Shown: positions 23,926 to 33,188, counted from the stretch's first letter. The stretch is 64,000 bases of DNA from Aliidiomarina quisquiliarum (GCF_023922585.1 NZ_JAMFTN010000010.1:286828-350827); one strand, 5' to 3'. Notes: a model not told the origin generated them from the letters alone. A program made the numbers and translations.

Positions 23926-25336
23926 CTTCTATACTTGAAGCCTTCTTTACATTAGGGGCAGACAGTTCTTCAACTGGTAATTTGGGGATAGCGCTAGAAT
24001 CAGAGCTCACTTCAACTGACATTTTATTAGGCTTCGACTCAGATACAACATCTATCGAAATAGCGTTTCCAGAAATAACATCACTATTTTTCTGCTGTGA
24101 TATAATGCTTGACTCTTGATGTGGCACCTTAGAAAAAGCAATACCACTTCGATTATCATTCAATACAACAATTACAAAAACGATGGCTAAGCAGCAAATA
24201 AGCCATATAGAATTTCTCATGAAACCAGAGTTTTTCTTAGCTTTATCTATTAAAATTGATAATTCAGAAATTGTTTGCTTTGCCCTTTTTCTTATTTCAA
24301 CCTTCTCATTTAGTACATCATACCGTTTAAATTCTGAAGTGATTTGCTTTTCTATGTGATCAAACGTGCTTTCATGTACATTTAGGGAGCGGTGTACGAT
24401 CAGTGTAGTCATCAACATACCAATTGCAACTGCAACCCCATCAATCATTTGATCAATTTTCATCACAGCTCCAATTACAATTAAAGCTCCTGGTATCGTC
24501 AACGCTTTGTTCTGTGCACTCGACAAGATTTCATTAATCTTAGAAGTATAATTTAAGTCTTTCTCATTAATCTCATGAAGAACTTTGTTTATACTAAAAC
24601 GTCTCACAAAAATATCGTGATGCTCTTCATAGCGTTTATGAAAATTATCGATAGAATTTATGACTTTTTTAAATATTTCTGAGCTAGAATGACAAGTAGA
24701 AATAATTTCATGAAATGCAGAACGCATAACGGATCTTCTCTCAGAATCTTGACTATCACCCAGAGTAATTAACTTGCGTAACTTTTCAATCAAAGATAGC
24801 TGACCATCTTCAGTAAATGTTTCTTTAAGTTCACTCCACAATAGAGTAGGTTTAAAGTCATACTTGACCACACCATCTTCCGTTTCAATTATGTAAAACA
24901 ACTTACGGGAACCTTTGCCACATCCATCCTGGGGAGGTTCGCATTGATCGGCTAATGAAGCTAGTAACTGTCTGAGGGCACAAAATAACTCTAGAGCGCG
25001 CTTATTTTGTATGTCGTCTAACGAGGACTCCATTGTTTCTAAAACGTAAAAATATGAAGGTAATTTCGACGTATTTTCAACGATAGTAAATAAGTCCTCC
25101 CAACTAAGATAAATTGGACAACTACTTGACCAGTCGGATGCATTGAGCGAGAGGTTTACCTTTCCTTGCCGAATAGTTCTAACGTCGTCAAATGAGTACC
25201 CTACACTTGTTAACGTTTCTTCAATTTGATGCGATGAGACTTTAGTAGACAACGAAAGTACTAGTTCGCCATCGTTCATAGTTGGCGAACTTTCACTTAA
25301 AATACTAAAAAATGACTGAAAATTTTCGCTATTCAT
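23921..25336 (-). CDS. membrane-anchored protein of unknown function, partner of NdpA-like gene
   Basis: Protein of 471 aa that I do not recognise. The first 260 residues are soluble and mainly helical. A hydrophobic segment follows (about 268-305; ALTIPGALIVIGAVMK, then GVAVAIGMLMTTLIV), then a charged coiled-coil-like helix (EKQITSEFKRYDVLNEKVEIRKRAKQTISEL is the core), a second membrane segment (WLICCLAIVFVIVVL, about 379-393) and a Ser/Glu-rich tail. The start overlaps the NdpA-like stop by 8 nt, so the two form an operon. The base composition is visibly more AT-rich than int and srp, suggesting separate acquisition. It could be a defence or stress module; no function is claimed. Confidence 0.55.
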   Translation of the reverse strand: MNSENFQSFFSILSESSPTMNDGELVLSLSTKVSSHQIEETLTSVGYSFDDVRTIRQGKVNLSLNASDWSSSCPIYLSWEDLFTIVENTSKLPSYFYVLETMESSLDDIQNKRALELFCALRQLLASLADQCEPPQDGCGKGSRKLFYIIETEDGVVKYDFKPTLLWSELKETFTEDGQLSLIEKLRKLITLGDSQDSERRSVMRSAFHEIISTCHSSSEIFKKVINSIDNFHKRYEEHHDIFVRRFSINKVLHEINEKDLNYTSKINEILSSAQNKALTIPGALIVIGAVMKIDQMIDGVAVAIGMLMTTLIVHRSLNVHESTFDHIEKQITSEFKRYDVLNEKVEIRKRAKQTISELSILIDKAKKNSGFMRNSIWLICCLAIVFVIVVLNDNRSGIAFSKVPHQESSIISQQKNSDVISGNAISIDVVSESKPNKMSVEVSSDSSAIPKLPVEELSAPNVKKASSIEE

Positions 25337-26501
25337 TTTCTGTATTAGCAGTCACGAGCTTGACTAGCTCTTTCTTCTGCTCCTGGTCAACGATTAAAAA
25401 TGTTAGTCGCCCATCTTCATATTCGACTAAATGACCGGAGCCCGCCGGACCAATTTGCTTTTTTAATATTTTAGCTGAAAAGCTTTTATCACCTGCAACC
25501 ACCTCAATGGTCTGCCCTGCTTTAACGCTATTTAAAGTAGGTTCTATGTGATGATTAATTTCATAGCCACTATTGTTAACAAAAGACTCGAATGTCCCCT
25601 TTAATAACGAGTCATCAGGTAACAAACCGTCAACGGCATTACATAACGTTGATAGTGATATAGGTTTACCATTCTTTTGGGCTGTCTCAAGTAATTTTTC
25701 AACTTTTGCGCTGGCTTCCATGTAGAAATCATTAGATAATTTATATTTATCTTGGTAATCACTTACTGCCTGTCGAAGATTTTTTATTGAATCGACATTA
25801 CCTACATTCCTCTCATCACAACCAAACGCAATTTTAAAAAAGGCACCGCCAGATGCGCCCTTGATGAATTTTAAATAAGTATCATCAGAAGGAATGTTTG
25901 GATAGACCTCATCAAATAAAGTAAGATCAAACAATGCTGCTTGTCTCAACGCGTCAAGGTTTAAATGACTACTATCTTTTGGCACTAAGCTCTCTTTGTC
26001 AAAATCAAAACCATCTTTCTTAGTTACCCAGATTGCCAATAATCGCCCTATATCAGTATCTTCATGGCTTTTATAGTGCATAAAAACAATATTACCGCCA
26101 GAAACTTTATGGACACCAACTTCTTTTGCCGAAGAAACAAGAGAATCCATGAATTTTTCTACGAGCACTGAAAATGTAATGTTTTTACTAATATATGTTT
26201 TAAGTATATTGGGTGCTGAATTTAATGAGTTACTTTCTAAAAAGTAACTGTGAAATTTGTTTTTCCCCTTAAATTTTCTTTCTACTTCAGAGATGAGCTT
26301 GAAACTCACCCCATCATTTTGGGGCCAAAGATCACCGATTTTTGCTTCTAATTTTGAGCTGCCAGTTGTGGTTATTAATTCCGCTGTCATAGCAGCGACA
26401 GCAACAAGAACAGGCCGCTCAGTCACATCCAATTCAACACAACGGGGACAGTTTTCTAAAGTATCTTCATAAGAAAATCCACACTCAACACAATTCAGCA
26501 C
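25329..26501 (-). CDS. NdpA/YejK-like nucleoid-associated protein with N-terminal zinc ribbon
   Basis: Protein of 390 aa from a GTG start with AAGGAAAA in front. A zinc ribbon opens it (C4, C7, C18, C21; CVECG and CPRC). The body (about 50-260) resembles the NA37/NdpA family: SAPNILKTYISKNITFSVLVEKF, an 'FMHYKSHED' strand and KESLVPKDSSHLNLDALRQAALFDLTLF, with IKGASGGAFFKIAFGC corresponding to the F(I/L)xG element. YejK binds the nucleoid, but such genes on mobile elements often accompany unknown partners. It is first in a two-gene unit with the membrane protein, inserted between int and xis. Confidence 0.65.
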   Translation of the reverse strand: MLNCVECGFSYEDTLENCPRCVELDVTERPVLVAVAAMTAELITTTGSSKLEAKIGDLWPQNDGVSFKLISEVERKFKGKNKFHSYFLESNSLNSAPNILKTYISKNITFSVLVEKFMDSLVSSAKEVGVHKVSGGNIVFMHYKSHEDTDIGRLLAIWVTKKDGFDFDKESLVPKDSSHLNLDALRQAALFDLTLFDEVYPNIPSDDTYLKFIKGASGGAFFKIAFGCDERNVGNVDSIKNLRQAVSDYQDKYKLSNDFYMEASAKVEKLLETAQKNGKPISLSTLCNAVDGLLPDDSLLKGTFESFVNNSGYEINHHIEPTLNSVKAGQTIEVVAGDKSFSAKILKKQIGPAGSGHLVEYEDGRLTFLIVDQEQKKELVKLVTANTENE

Positions 26502-26663
26502 ATTTTTTCCTTATACTATTGTATGCTTGATAACCTAAGACAGCACAAGTAATACTGGATGTAAACACAGCATACACTATCTTCCATATTAGCCAATAGT
26601 ACAGGGGATTGAAATTTTGCGTCAATTGGATTATTGAGCTCGGGACAAATACCGCTTGACTAC

Positions 26664-26858
26664 TTAGTTAACATTCCTTTCATGCTCTTCCAAGTCTTTA
26701 ATGTGCCACAGCTTGTTTCGTGTATTTCGGTTGATACGAGGTTGCGGCAAGCTGCCATCTTTTATTCTTCGCCAGAGCGTCGTATAGCTAATGTGGTAAC
26801 GAGCCATAACTTCGTAAGACGTTAAAAAAGGGGTTACTTGGTGCGCTACTGCTGTCAT
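26664..26858 (-). CDS. xis: excisionase / AlpA-like HTH protein
   Basis: DNA-binding protein of 64 aa. The ATG at 26858 is chosen because AGGAG lies 7 nt before it; another ATG two codons upstream is too close. The MerR/AlpA-type winged helix is clear: FLTSYEVMARYHISYTTLWRR (split here as two helices) followed by DGSLPQPRIN and LWHIKDLEEHE. Such proteins bend att DNA and steer Int toward excision. It is the last ICE gene before the prfC junction, as xis is in SXT, but is separated from int by the two-gene insertion. Confidence 0.8.
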   Translation of the reverse strand: MTAVAHQVTPFLTSYEVMARYHISYTTLWRRIKDGSLPQPRINRNTRNKLWHIKDLEEHERNVN

Positions 26859-27296
26859 CTGCATTCTCCTGAAAATCAATGTAAAGCTATCATCGCCTGA
26901 TTCATCACTTGTTGATGGTCAGAAAGATGCATGATTTGTTCAGAAGATCAGGTCCATACAAATGAACTTTTAGGATAGCAAGAAAGCAACCGGTAACAAA
27001 CTCAACCAGCAAACAATTAGAGATAATCGCAAACGTCTTACCATCATTTCTCGATTTTCGGCATATAAAATATAGGTAATTTTTTGCCAAAACCCAGTAG
27101 CCACGGGGCCTACAGCTAGGCTTGTGTCATGGAATTTCGCTAAATACGGTAAATATGGCGATTTGTACTCAAGTTTGTACACACTTTCCGAGGTTACGCT
27201 TGAACATCATTGAAAAGCAAAGAAACGAGAAAAAGACAAAAAGCCTTTAAATTCAGTACGTAGAGATGTGATTGTGGTGTGCAATGAAAGGTGGTT
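26859..27296. other. att-side non-coding region of the ICE
   Basis: This 438-bp stretch between xis and the prfC fragment has no convincing gene: open frames are AT-rich and lack ribosome sites. As the terminal segment of the element it should carry the Int arm-binding and Xis sites. I could not pick out individual arm sites by eye. Confidence 0.45.
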
Positions 27297-27389
27297 TTAA
27301 GCGTTGAAAGGCTGGACGGCATCAGGGTGAGAAATAATGGCAAAAGTACGGCGTTTAGCCACTTCACTGGCAATATCAAGCTTAGGCAT
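27297..27389 (-). pseudogene. prfC: 5' fragment of prfC (release factor RF3) cut by the ICE
   Basis: A 30-codon frame starts MPKLDIASEVAKRRTFAII and continues SHPDA, the exact beginning of RF3 proteins just before the P-loop (intact genes continue GKTT). After Ala24 the frame turns into VQPFNA and stops. This is what integration in the 5' end of prfC, the classical SXT/R391 target, leaves on the int side. The rest of prfC should lie beyond the other ICE end, outside the window, there fused to a new ICE-supplied start. Confidence 0.88.
27316..27335 (-). other. attL: ICE-chromosome attachment junction in prfC
   Basis: The prfC reading frame is intact through codons for ISHPDA and diverges immediately after, so the crossover lies in or next to these bases. 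In SXT the short common core of attP and attB is in this part of prfC. Exact borders need the other end of the element. attL is used because int/xis lie on this side. Confidence 0.75.
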
Positions 27390-27461
27390 GGGGAATCTTC
27401 TAGTTATTTGAACGTTCAAAACAATAGGCCATTTTCGCTGAAATAGCAGAAATATACAATG

Positions 27462-27533
27462 CTGGGGTCAGAACCACTGCGCTATAAACCGCCAAACACG
27501 CTAAATCAACCAATAAACTTTGTTCTGACCCCA
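27462..27533. repeat. inverted pair of GGGGTCAGAAC repeats (REPIN)
   Basis: GGGGTCAGAAC at 27464-27474 and its reverse complement at 27522-27532 face each other over a 47-bp spacer, between prfC and the TonB receptor gene. The same unit surrounds the RAYT transposase gene at 59 kb. Confidence 0.8.
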
Positions 27534-27535
27534 AA

Positions 27536-27568
27536 ATTAAAAAAGCCCAGCGCGGGGCTGGGCTTGGG
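27536..27568 (-). terminator. terminator of the first TonB receptor gene
   Basis: On the minus strand GCCCAGC and GCTGGGC (27545-27551 and 27557-27563) form a GC-rich stem followed by TTTTTT. It begins about 30 nt after the receptor stop codon. Confidence 0.85.
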
Positions 27569-27594
27569 TTCTATTGCGTGTAAATAAACGGCAA

Positions 27595-30480
27595 TTAGAA
27601 GGTGTACGTTAAGCTTCCGTATGCACGGCGGCCTACTAGGTCGTACAGCGGGTTGTTTACATAACCTGGGGCAAGCTTGTCAAACAGGTTACGAATACCA
27701 CCGCTTATTCTTAGGTTGTCGGTAACCATGTAACCGGCTGAAAGGTCATGGGTTACAATCGAACCTACGTAGTTAGGCGAAATGTTCTCGTACGACTCCA
27801 ATCGTGGGGTCACGTCGAATAACGCTGAACGGTCTAGGTAACGTGCAGTCCAAGAAACGTTGAAACCATCTAGTCGGTAAGTGGTCGAGAACCGTGCTTG
27901 CCATTTTGGCGTGCCAATTTGGCCGCGGTTCACGTTATCTTGGTCTGGCTTGTCTTGGAAGTTATACGACACCAAGGTGTCTAAGTGGCTTACAAACAGC
28001 GAAGTTGCAATGCTGCCTGGTAAGTCGAAACCACTTAGGTCGGTGTAGTACTTCGCTTCCATTTCATAACCAGAAGTTTTTAGCGCGGCTGCGTTCAAAT
28101 AGCCCGACTCAACTGCTGTTAGCTGCTTAGTGTCAGGGTCACGAGTTACTTGGCCACAGTAGTTATTGCCAATACCCGATTCTGAATCAACACAGTTATT
28201 AATTACCGTTTGTGGATCAATAAAGGTAATTGCATCAGTAATTTCAATGTCGTAGTAGTCTAGCGTTAGTGAAAAGTTCTTAATAAAGCTAGGCATCCAC
28301 ACCACACCAAAGGTTTTCGAATCCGACTCTTCAGAGCTCAAATTCGGGTTACCACCACTAATTAAGTCAATACTTACGTTCGTTACGGCATCAAAACCAA
28401 CCGGTATACCTAACGCAGCACAGTTCGCTGCACGGCTTGGGTCTTTGGTAATGTTGGTTACGTCACATGGGTCGTTAATATTAACAAAACCAGGCGAACG
28501 CGGGCTAAAGGCTTCGGCCACGTTTGGCGCACGCACCGCTACCCCCATGGTGCCACGGAAGCGCACATCTTCAATGGGCGCGTACACAAAGCCAACTTTC
28601 CACGCATTGGCAGAACCAGCGTGGGAATAATCTGCGCCACGGTAGGCTAAATCAATCGACAGTTCGTCAACCATTTTAACACCACGCAATAATGGCAAGT
28701 TTACTTCCACAAAGCCTTCCGACACATCAAACTTACCAAATTCGTTTGGCGTTGCGGCGTTGTTGGTTAAACCACGGCGCGTAAATTCGTCGGTAATAGT
28801 GCCCGACGTTTCTTCCCGCCATTCAAAACCAAAGGCCACGTCAATTGGACCACCTTGCAGCTCAATAAAGTCGCCTGTGTCGGTAACAAACGTAGCACCC
28901 ACATATTCCTGGGTTATTTTGTCTTCTCGGGTTACGTCAGCTGTCATAAAAGCAACGGCTGCCGCTGAAGCATTTTGGCCAAACGGGTTGTAAGCAACAC
29001 ACTCACCACCCATGTTTACACCACCAGCATTTTTGTCACGGCAAACTATGTCACCTGAGGCATTACGAATGGTGTCAACGGCTGCCAGTACGTTACCGTT
29101 AATTTTTTCGTTTTTGGTTACCCGCTTGTTTCGTGTTTCACCATAGCCGTAGTAAATGTCATACAAGAAAAAGGCACTACCTAACTCGAAGTCACCTTCA
29201 ATACCTGTACTTACTCGGAATAGCTCACGACGGTTTTCTGCCGTACGGTTACCCCAGTCTTCAAAAAACTTGTACATGGTCACTTGCTCTAGCCCTTCGC
29301 TTAGCAAGTGCGCGCGCAAATCTTCATTCAAGTACGGGTTGTCAACTACGTTAATTCTAATATCAGTGGCAAACGCCGGCTGAAATTGCTGGGTAATGTC
29401 AGCATTGGTGTACTTGAAGTCCGCGTAAAAGTTGGTTGAACGGTTCATTTCAAAATTTAACCGTGAACCCACATTTACCCGACTAATTTCAGGCTGGTAG
29501 TTGTCATAGTCTTCGTTAAAGGCGCAGGTGTCGCAACCAGCATTAAACGAACCAAACAAAGCCGAGTTGGTACCGTCACGGTCAGGCTGTACTACCCATG
29601 AACCGTCTGGGCGGAAACCGTACAGGTCGTCACCGTGCAGTACGCCATTGCCAGAAATGTACTCAGAACCAACGTTTTCTGCCCAAATGCGGTCTGGAAT
29701 ACCGTCTAAACGGCCCGTATCGGCTGGGTTTAAAATAGTACCCCAGTTGTTCGACTGGCGAATATCGTTTTCCATGGTTTGCTGCGTACGGCTTAAACCT
29801 GCGTAAAACACCGCGTTACCACGGCCTTCAGCAAAGTCGCCACCACCTAGAATATTAAATTCGTGGTTACGCGCGCCCACGCCTTCAACTGAACTTGCAC
29901 CACGGGCGTTAAATTCTAAACCTTCAAAGTTCTTCTTCAAAATAACGTTCACAACACCAGAAACAGCGTCTGAACCATAAATTGCCGAAGCACCACCGGT
30001 CATAATTTCAACCCGCTCGATCATGCTTGAAGGAATGGTCGACAAGTCTACCGACGCCGAGCCAGGCGAACCTGCTACGTGGCGTTTGCCGTCAATAAGA
30101 ATAAGTGTACGGCTGGCACCTAAGTTACGTAGGTTTGCCGAGCTTACACCCGCGCTGCTGTTGCTGGTACGGTTACCTATTAATGTATTGCTCGCACCTA
30201 CAGCAGGTAATTCCGCAAGAATTTGACCCAAGTCTGGCGAACCAAAGCGTTCAATATCTTCTTGGTTCAAGGTTACAATAGGTGCTGCCTGTGAAAGCTC
30301 AGGACGTGAAATACGCGAGCCAGTGGTAATAATTCGTTCAAATTTTTCTGCTGTTTCTTCGTTATTGTCTGTGTCATTTTGGGCTTGTGCCATTACTGGC
30401 GCTCCAACTAGAAATACAGACCCTACCCCGGCCATTAACACCGTTTTTATTGATTTAGATACTAAAGACTGCTTGATCAT
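27595..30480 (-). CDS. TonB-dependent outer-membrane receptor
   Basis: Receptor of 961 aa. A signal peptide (about 1-32, ending VMAQAQ) is followed by a plug domain (about 50-175; IITTGSRISRPELSQAAPIVTL, then LPAVGASN, ASAIYGSDAVSGVVNVILKK) and a beta-barrel of TonB type with aromatic C-terminus (SLTYTF). There is no N-terminal STN signalling domain, unlike the second receptor. This subgroup (VTTGSRI plug, about 950 aa) is abundant in Alteromonadales and often imports peptides or glycans, but the substrate cannot be read here. It stands alone with its own terminator; a long AT-rich leader lies upstream. Confidence 0.92.
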   Translation of the reverse strand: MIKQSLVSKSIKTVLMAGVGSVFLVGAPVMAQAQNDTDNNEETAEKFERIITTGSRISRPELSQAAPIVTLNQEDIERFGSPDLGQILAELPAVGASNTLIGNRTSNSSAGVSSANLRNLGASRTLILIDGKRHVAGSPGSASVDLSTIPSSMIERVEIMTGGASAIYGSDAVSGVVNVILKKNFEGLEFNARGASSVEGVGARNHEFNILGGGDFAEGRGNAVFYAGLSRTQQTMENDIRQSNNWGTILNPADTGRLDGIPDRIWAENVGSEYISGNGVLHGDDLYGFRPDGSWVVQPDRDGTNSALFGSFNAGCDTCAFNEDYDNYQPEISRVNVGSRLNFEMNRSTNFYADFKYTNADITQQFQPAFATDIRINVVDNPYLNEDLRAHLLSEGLEQVTMYKFFEDWGNRTAENRRELFRVSTGIEGDFELGSAFFLYDIYYGYGETRNKRVTKNEKINGNVLAAVDTIRNASGDIVCRDKNAGGVNMGGECVAYNPFGQNASAAAVAFMTADVTREDKITQEYVGATFVTDTGDFIELQGGPIDVAFGFEWREETSGTITDEFTRRGLTNNAATPNEFGKFDVSEGFVEVNLPLLRGVKMVDELSIDLAYRGADYSHAGSANAWKVGFVYAPIEDVRFRGTMGVAVRAPNVAEAFSPRSPGFVNINDPCDVTNITKDPSRAANCAALGIPVGFDAVTNVSIDLISGGNPNLSSEESDSKTFGVVWMPSFIKNFSLTLDYYDIEITDAITFIDPQTVINNCVDSESGIGNNYCGQVTRDPDTKQLTAVESGYLNAAALKTSGYEMEAKYYTDLSGFDLPGSIATSLFVSHLDTLVSYNFQDKPDQDNVNRGQIGTPKWQARFSTTYRLDGFNVSWTARYLDRSALFDVTPRLESYENISPNYVGSIVTHDLSAGYMVTDNLRISGGIRNLFDKLAPGYVNNPLYDLVGRRAYGSLTYTF

Positions 30481-30983
30481 TTTGATCCCCTAGAACTACA
30501 TCTATGCAAATGTTTTATTTTTAATAAAGTTAATTTTCTTTACACACAAAATACTCATTAACAGTTCAAGCAAACCATATTTAATTTTGTTAAGCAACAC
30601 TCTAAAACGCGCAATAACATAATAAAAACAAATACAAAACCACTTGCAAATCAATGCTTTACAAAACCACAAAGAAATCACAAATTTACTCAAAGTGACT
30701 GTAAAGACACTATTTAAGTTATTAACAATTGGTCGAATTAAGCCCATAGCGATCAATAAATAATCGCAGTTTATGTTTAAATATTGAATAAAGCAGACAA
30801 CTTCCAACAATTGTAATATATACAGGCAGGGCAGTACGCGAATGTAATTTTAACGTATCTGTTTAATTAAACAGCAAAAACTTCTACACAATAAGTGCAG
30901 AAGTTTTAAAAAATAATTTCAATTAAGGCCTCAACTGCTTGTTATTTAACCATTTACGGCAAGTAACAACCCGTGCCGCAGGC
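30481..30983. other. AT-rich intergenic region upstream of the TonB receptor
   Basis: This 503-bp stretch holds the receptor's promoter region and the 3' side of yhhQ. It is strongly AT-rich. A 102-codon open frame on the minus strand is low-complexity and lacks a ribosome site. I see no RNA gene. Confidence 0.4.
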
Positions 30984-31601
30984 TTAAACCACGGCGGGGC
31001 GCATTCTTTTTAACAGAGCGGTTAATAGTAGGCCGTATAAAGGCACGAACAATAGTAGGCTTATTAGCAGTTTTATGGCGTAGTCTACCACCGCAATTTC
31101 TACCCAGTTTTCTGCCATAAAGGTGTTGCTGCTGTGCCAAAAGGCAATTGAAAAGAACACAAAGGTGTCAAGTAAGTTCCCCAATACCGTTGAGGTACTC
31201 GGTGCAATCCACCAGCGGCGCATTTTTCGCAGCCGGTCGAACACATGCACGTCTACTAGTTGGCCCACCACATAGGCGGCAAAACTAGCGAGAGAAATAC
31301 GAAACACAAAACTATTAAATTCCAGTAAAGCGGCGGCACCATGGAAACTACCTTCCTGAAACAGCGCCGACACCACATAGGAAACCACTAAGGCCGGCAG
31401 CATCACCGCAGCAATAACCCGCCGCGCCGACTGTTTGCCCAGTAAGCGTACGGTTAAGTCGGTAGCAAGAAAAATAAATGGGAAACTAAAGGCACCCCAG
31501 GTGGTATGCCAACCCAGCAATTCAACAGGAAACTGAACCAGGTAGTTACTAGCGATAATAATTAAAATATGAAACGCAATAAGCGCAATAACAGCATTCA
31601 T
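30984..31601 (-). CDS. yhhQ: queuosine precursor transporter (QPTR, YhhQ family)
   Basis: Inner-membrane transporter of 205 aa with about six hydrophobic segments. Family motifs: ASNYLVQFP near the start, FPFIFLATDLTVRLLGK (about 39-55) and SFAAYVVGQLVDVHVFDRLR (about 109-128). The family imports preQ0/preQ1 for tRNA queuosine synthesis by salvage. A probable preQ1-I riboswitch precedes it and ends in its ribosome site. Divergent from the M20 peptidase gene. Confidence 0.9.
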   Translation of the reverse strand: MNAVIALIAFHILIIIASNYLVQFPVELLGWHTTWGAFSFPFIFLATDLTVRLLGKQSARRVIAAVMLPALVVSYVVSALFQEGSFHGAAALLEFNSFVFRISLASFAAYVVGQLVDVHVFDRLRKMRRWWIAPSTSTVLGNLLDTFVFFSIAFWHSSNTFMAENWVEIAVVDYAIKLLISLLLFVPLYGLLLTALLKRMRPAVV

Positions 31602-31608
31602 TAGATTG

Positions 31609-31637
31609 CCTTTTTGAATGGGGCGAGGGAACCATTG
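31609..31637 (-). promoter_or_regulatory. putative preQ1-I riboswitch controlling yhhQ
   Basis: On the minus strand a short stem AATGG/CCATT encloses a TTC-, C-rich loop (GGTTCCCTCGCCCC) and is followed by CAAAAAGG, where the terminal AAGG is the Shine-Dalgarno of yhhQ, 7 nt before the ATG. The layout (small H-type pseudoknot, A-rich tail, sequestered ribosome site) matches translational preQ1-I aptamers. The downstream gene is a preQ1/preQ0 transporter. No covariation test could be made. Confidence 0.65.
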
Positions 31638-31673
31638 CCTAACTGCTTAGCAGCGCGGCATTACCAGCGGCGC

Positions 31674-31702
31674 ATTATACGCACATCTGCTGCTTGCGTC
31701 AG
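31674..31702 (-). promoter_or_regulatory. sigma-70 promoter of yhhQ
   Basis: Minus-strand CTGACG (31702-31697) and a perfect TATAAT (31679-31674) are spaced by 17 nt, about 30 nt upstream of the putative riboswitch. Confidence 0.75.
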
Positions 31703-31769
31703 CTTTGTTTGAGGGCCTAGCGCTAAGCTGCGTATACTTCATTATAAGCTAAATTCCAAAGGACCCCAC

Positions 31770-33188
31770 ATGAAACATAATCTTCAGTTGGTTAGCGCCA
31801 GCATTTTGCTAGCTTTAGTCGCCAGTGGTTGCTCACTTACTTCAGCACCAGCGGCAACCACAGCGCCAGCAACCGCGCCACAAATGGCGCCACCAACAGC
31901 CCAGCCCGCAGCTAACGACAACACCCACCGTATTGCCAACGATCTCGAGCAACAAATTATTGCTTGGCGCCGCGACATTCACCAACACCCAGAACTAGGC
32001 AACCGTGAATTTCGCACGGCGGCACTGGTACAACAACATCTTGAAGCGCTCGGTATCACCGTACATGCGGGCATTGCCCACACGGGCGTAGTGGGTATTT
32101 TACAAGGCGGCCAGCCCGGCCCTGTTATTGCCCTGCGGGCCGACATGGACGCCCTCCCGGTAAAAGAGCAAACCGGTTTACCTTTTGCTTCTACTGTTAT
32201 GGCCGAATACCGTGGCGAACAAGTACCGGTTATGCACGCCTGCGGTCACGACATGCACGTAGCTATGTTAATGGGCGCAGCAGAATACCTTGCACAGCAT
32301 AAAGAAAGTATCAAAGGCACGGTTATGTTCATTTTCCAGCCCGCCGAAGAAGGCGCACCCCCAGGGGAAGAAGGCGGCGCTCAGCTTATGCTCAAAGAAG
32401 GCCTGTTCGACATTCTTAAACCCGACGCTATTTTTGGTATTCATGTGGGCTCAAATTACCATGCCGGCCATGTGGGGTATAAATCAGGCCCTGCCATGGC
32501 CTCGTCCGACCGCTTTCAAGTCACCGTGCAAGGTGTACAAACCCACGGCTCGCGCCCATGGGGAGGTGCCGACCCCATTGTTGCCGCGGCCAGTATTGTT
32601 ACCAACAGCCAAGCCATAGTTAGCCGCCAGCTCGACCTTACCCAAGCGCCCGCGGTATTAAGCTTCGGTATTATCCAAGGCGGCATGCGCAACAACATTA
32701 TTCCCGATCAAGTGTACTTAGAAGGCACCATGCGTAACTTCGACATGGACCTTCGCGCCCGCATGTTCGAGCAGTTCAAGCACCTGGCCACCCACACGGC
32801 GGCAGCCCACAACACCACCGCTACTGTTACTATTAAGCAAGGCTACCCGGTTACTATTAACAACCCAGCGCTTATGCAACAAATGTTACCCACCACCGAG
32901 CGTGTAGTTGGCAGCGACAAACTTAGCCCCGCGGGGTTAGGCACCGCCGCCGAAGACTTTAGTTTTTACGCCCTTGAAGTACCCGGCAAATATGTATTTT
33001 TAGGCGGCGCGCAACCCGGGCAAGATCCAGCCACCGCCGCAGGTAACCACTCGCCCTTCTTTAACCCCGACGAAAGCACCATGAAAGTAGGCACCGAACT
33101 GTTTATAAACTGGGTGTTCGACTTCGGCGCCCAAGCCCAAGCTCAAGCTCAGGCCAGGCTCAATAAAAGCCCAGCAAAAGCCCAGTAA
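31770..33188 (+). CDS. M20-family amidohydrolase (lipoprotein)
   Basis: Zinc peptidase/amidohydrolase, 472 aa. It has a lipoprotein signal with lipobox VASGC (Cys21), an Ala/Pro-rich linker (22-50) and an M20D catalytic domain: WRRDIHQHPELGNREF, ALRADMDALPV, HACGHDMHVAMLMGAA (metal ligands) and EEGGAQLM, then GTAAEDFSFY and the HSPFFNPDE end. Relatives hydrolyse N-acyl amino acids, hippurate or indole-acetyl amides. Being tethered in the envelope it probably processes imported amides or peptides. A strong terminator follows. Confidence 0.9.
   Translation: MKHNLQLVSASILLALVASGCSLTSAPAATTAPATAPQMAPPTAQPAANDNTHRIANDLEQQIIAWRRDIHQHPELGNREFRTAALVQQHLEALGITVHAGIAHTGVVGILQGGQPGPVIALRADMDALPVKEQTGLPFASTVMAEYRGEQVPVMHACGHDMHVAMLMGAAEYLAQHKESIKGTVMFIFQPAEEGAPPGEEGGAQLMLKEGLFDILKPDAIFGIHVGSNYHAGHVGYKSGPAMASSDRFQVTVQGVQTHGSRPWGGADPIVAAASIVTNSQAIVSRQLDLTQAPAVLSFGIIQGGMRNNIIPDQVYLEGTMRNFDMDLRARMFEQFKHLATHTAAAHNTTATVTIKQGYPVTINNPALMQQMLPTTERVVGSDKLSPAGLGTAAEDFSFYALEVPGKYVFLGGAQPGQDPATAAGNHSPFFNPDESTMKVGTELFINWVFDFGAQAQAQAQARLNKSPAKAQ

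Noticed and set aside
1..27320. antibiotic or mercury resistance cargo as in many SXT elements
   Set aside because: No resistance gene was recognised in the visible part, and rumB is uninterrupted; the unseen part may still hold some.
27194..27379. 61-codon minus-strand frame over the prfC fragment
   Set aside because: It is out of frame with the clear prfC codons that occupy the same bases.
30502..30810. 102-codon open frame upstream of the TonB receptor
   Set aside because: AT-rich low-complexity peptide without a ribosome site, in a leader region.
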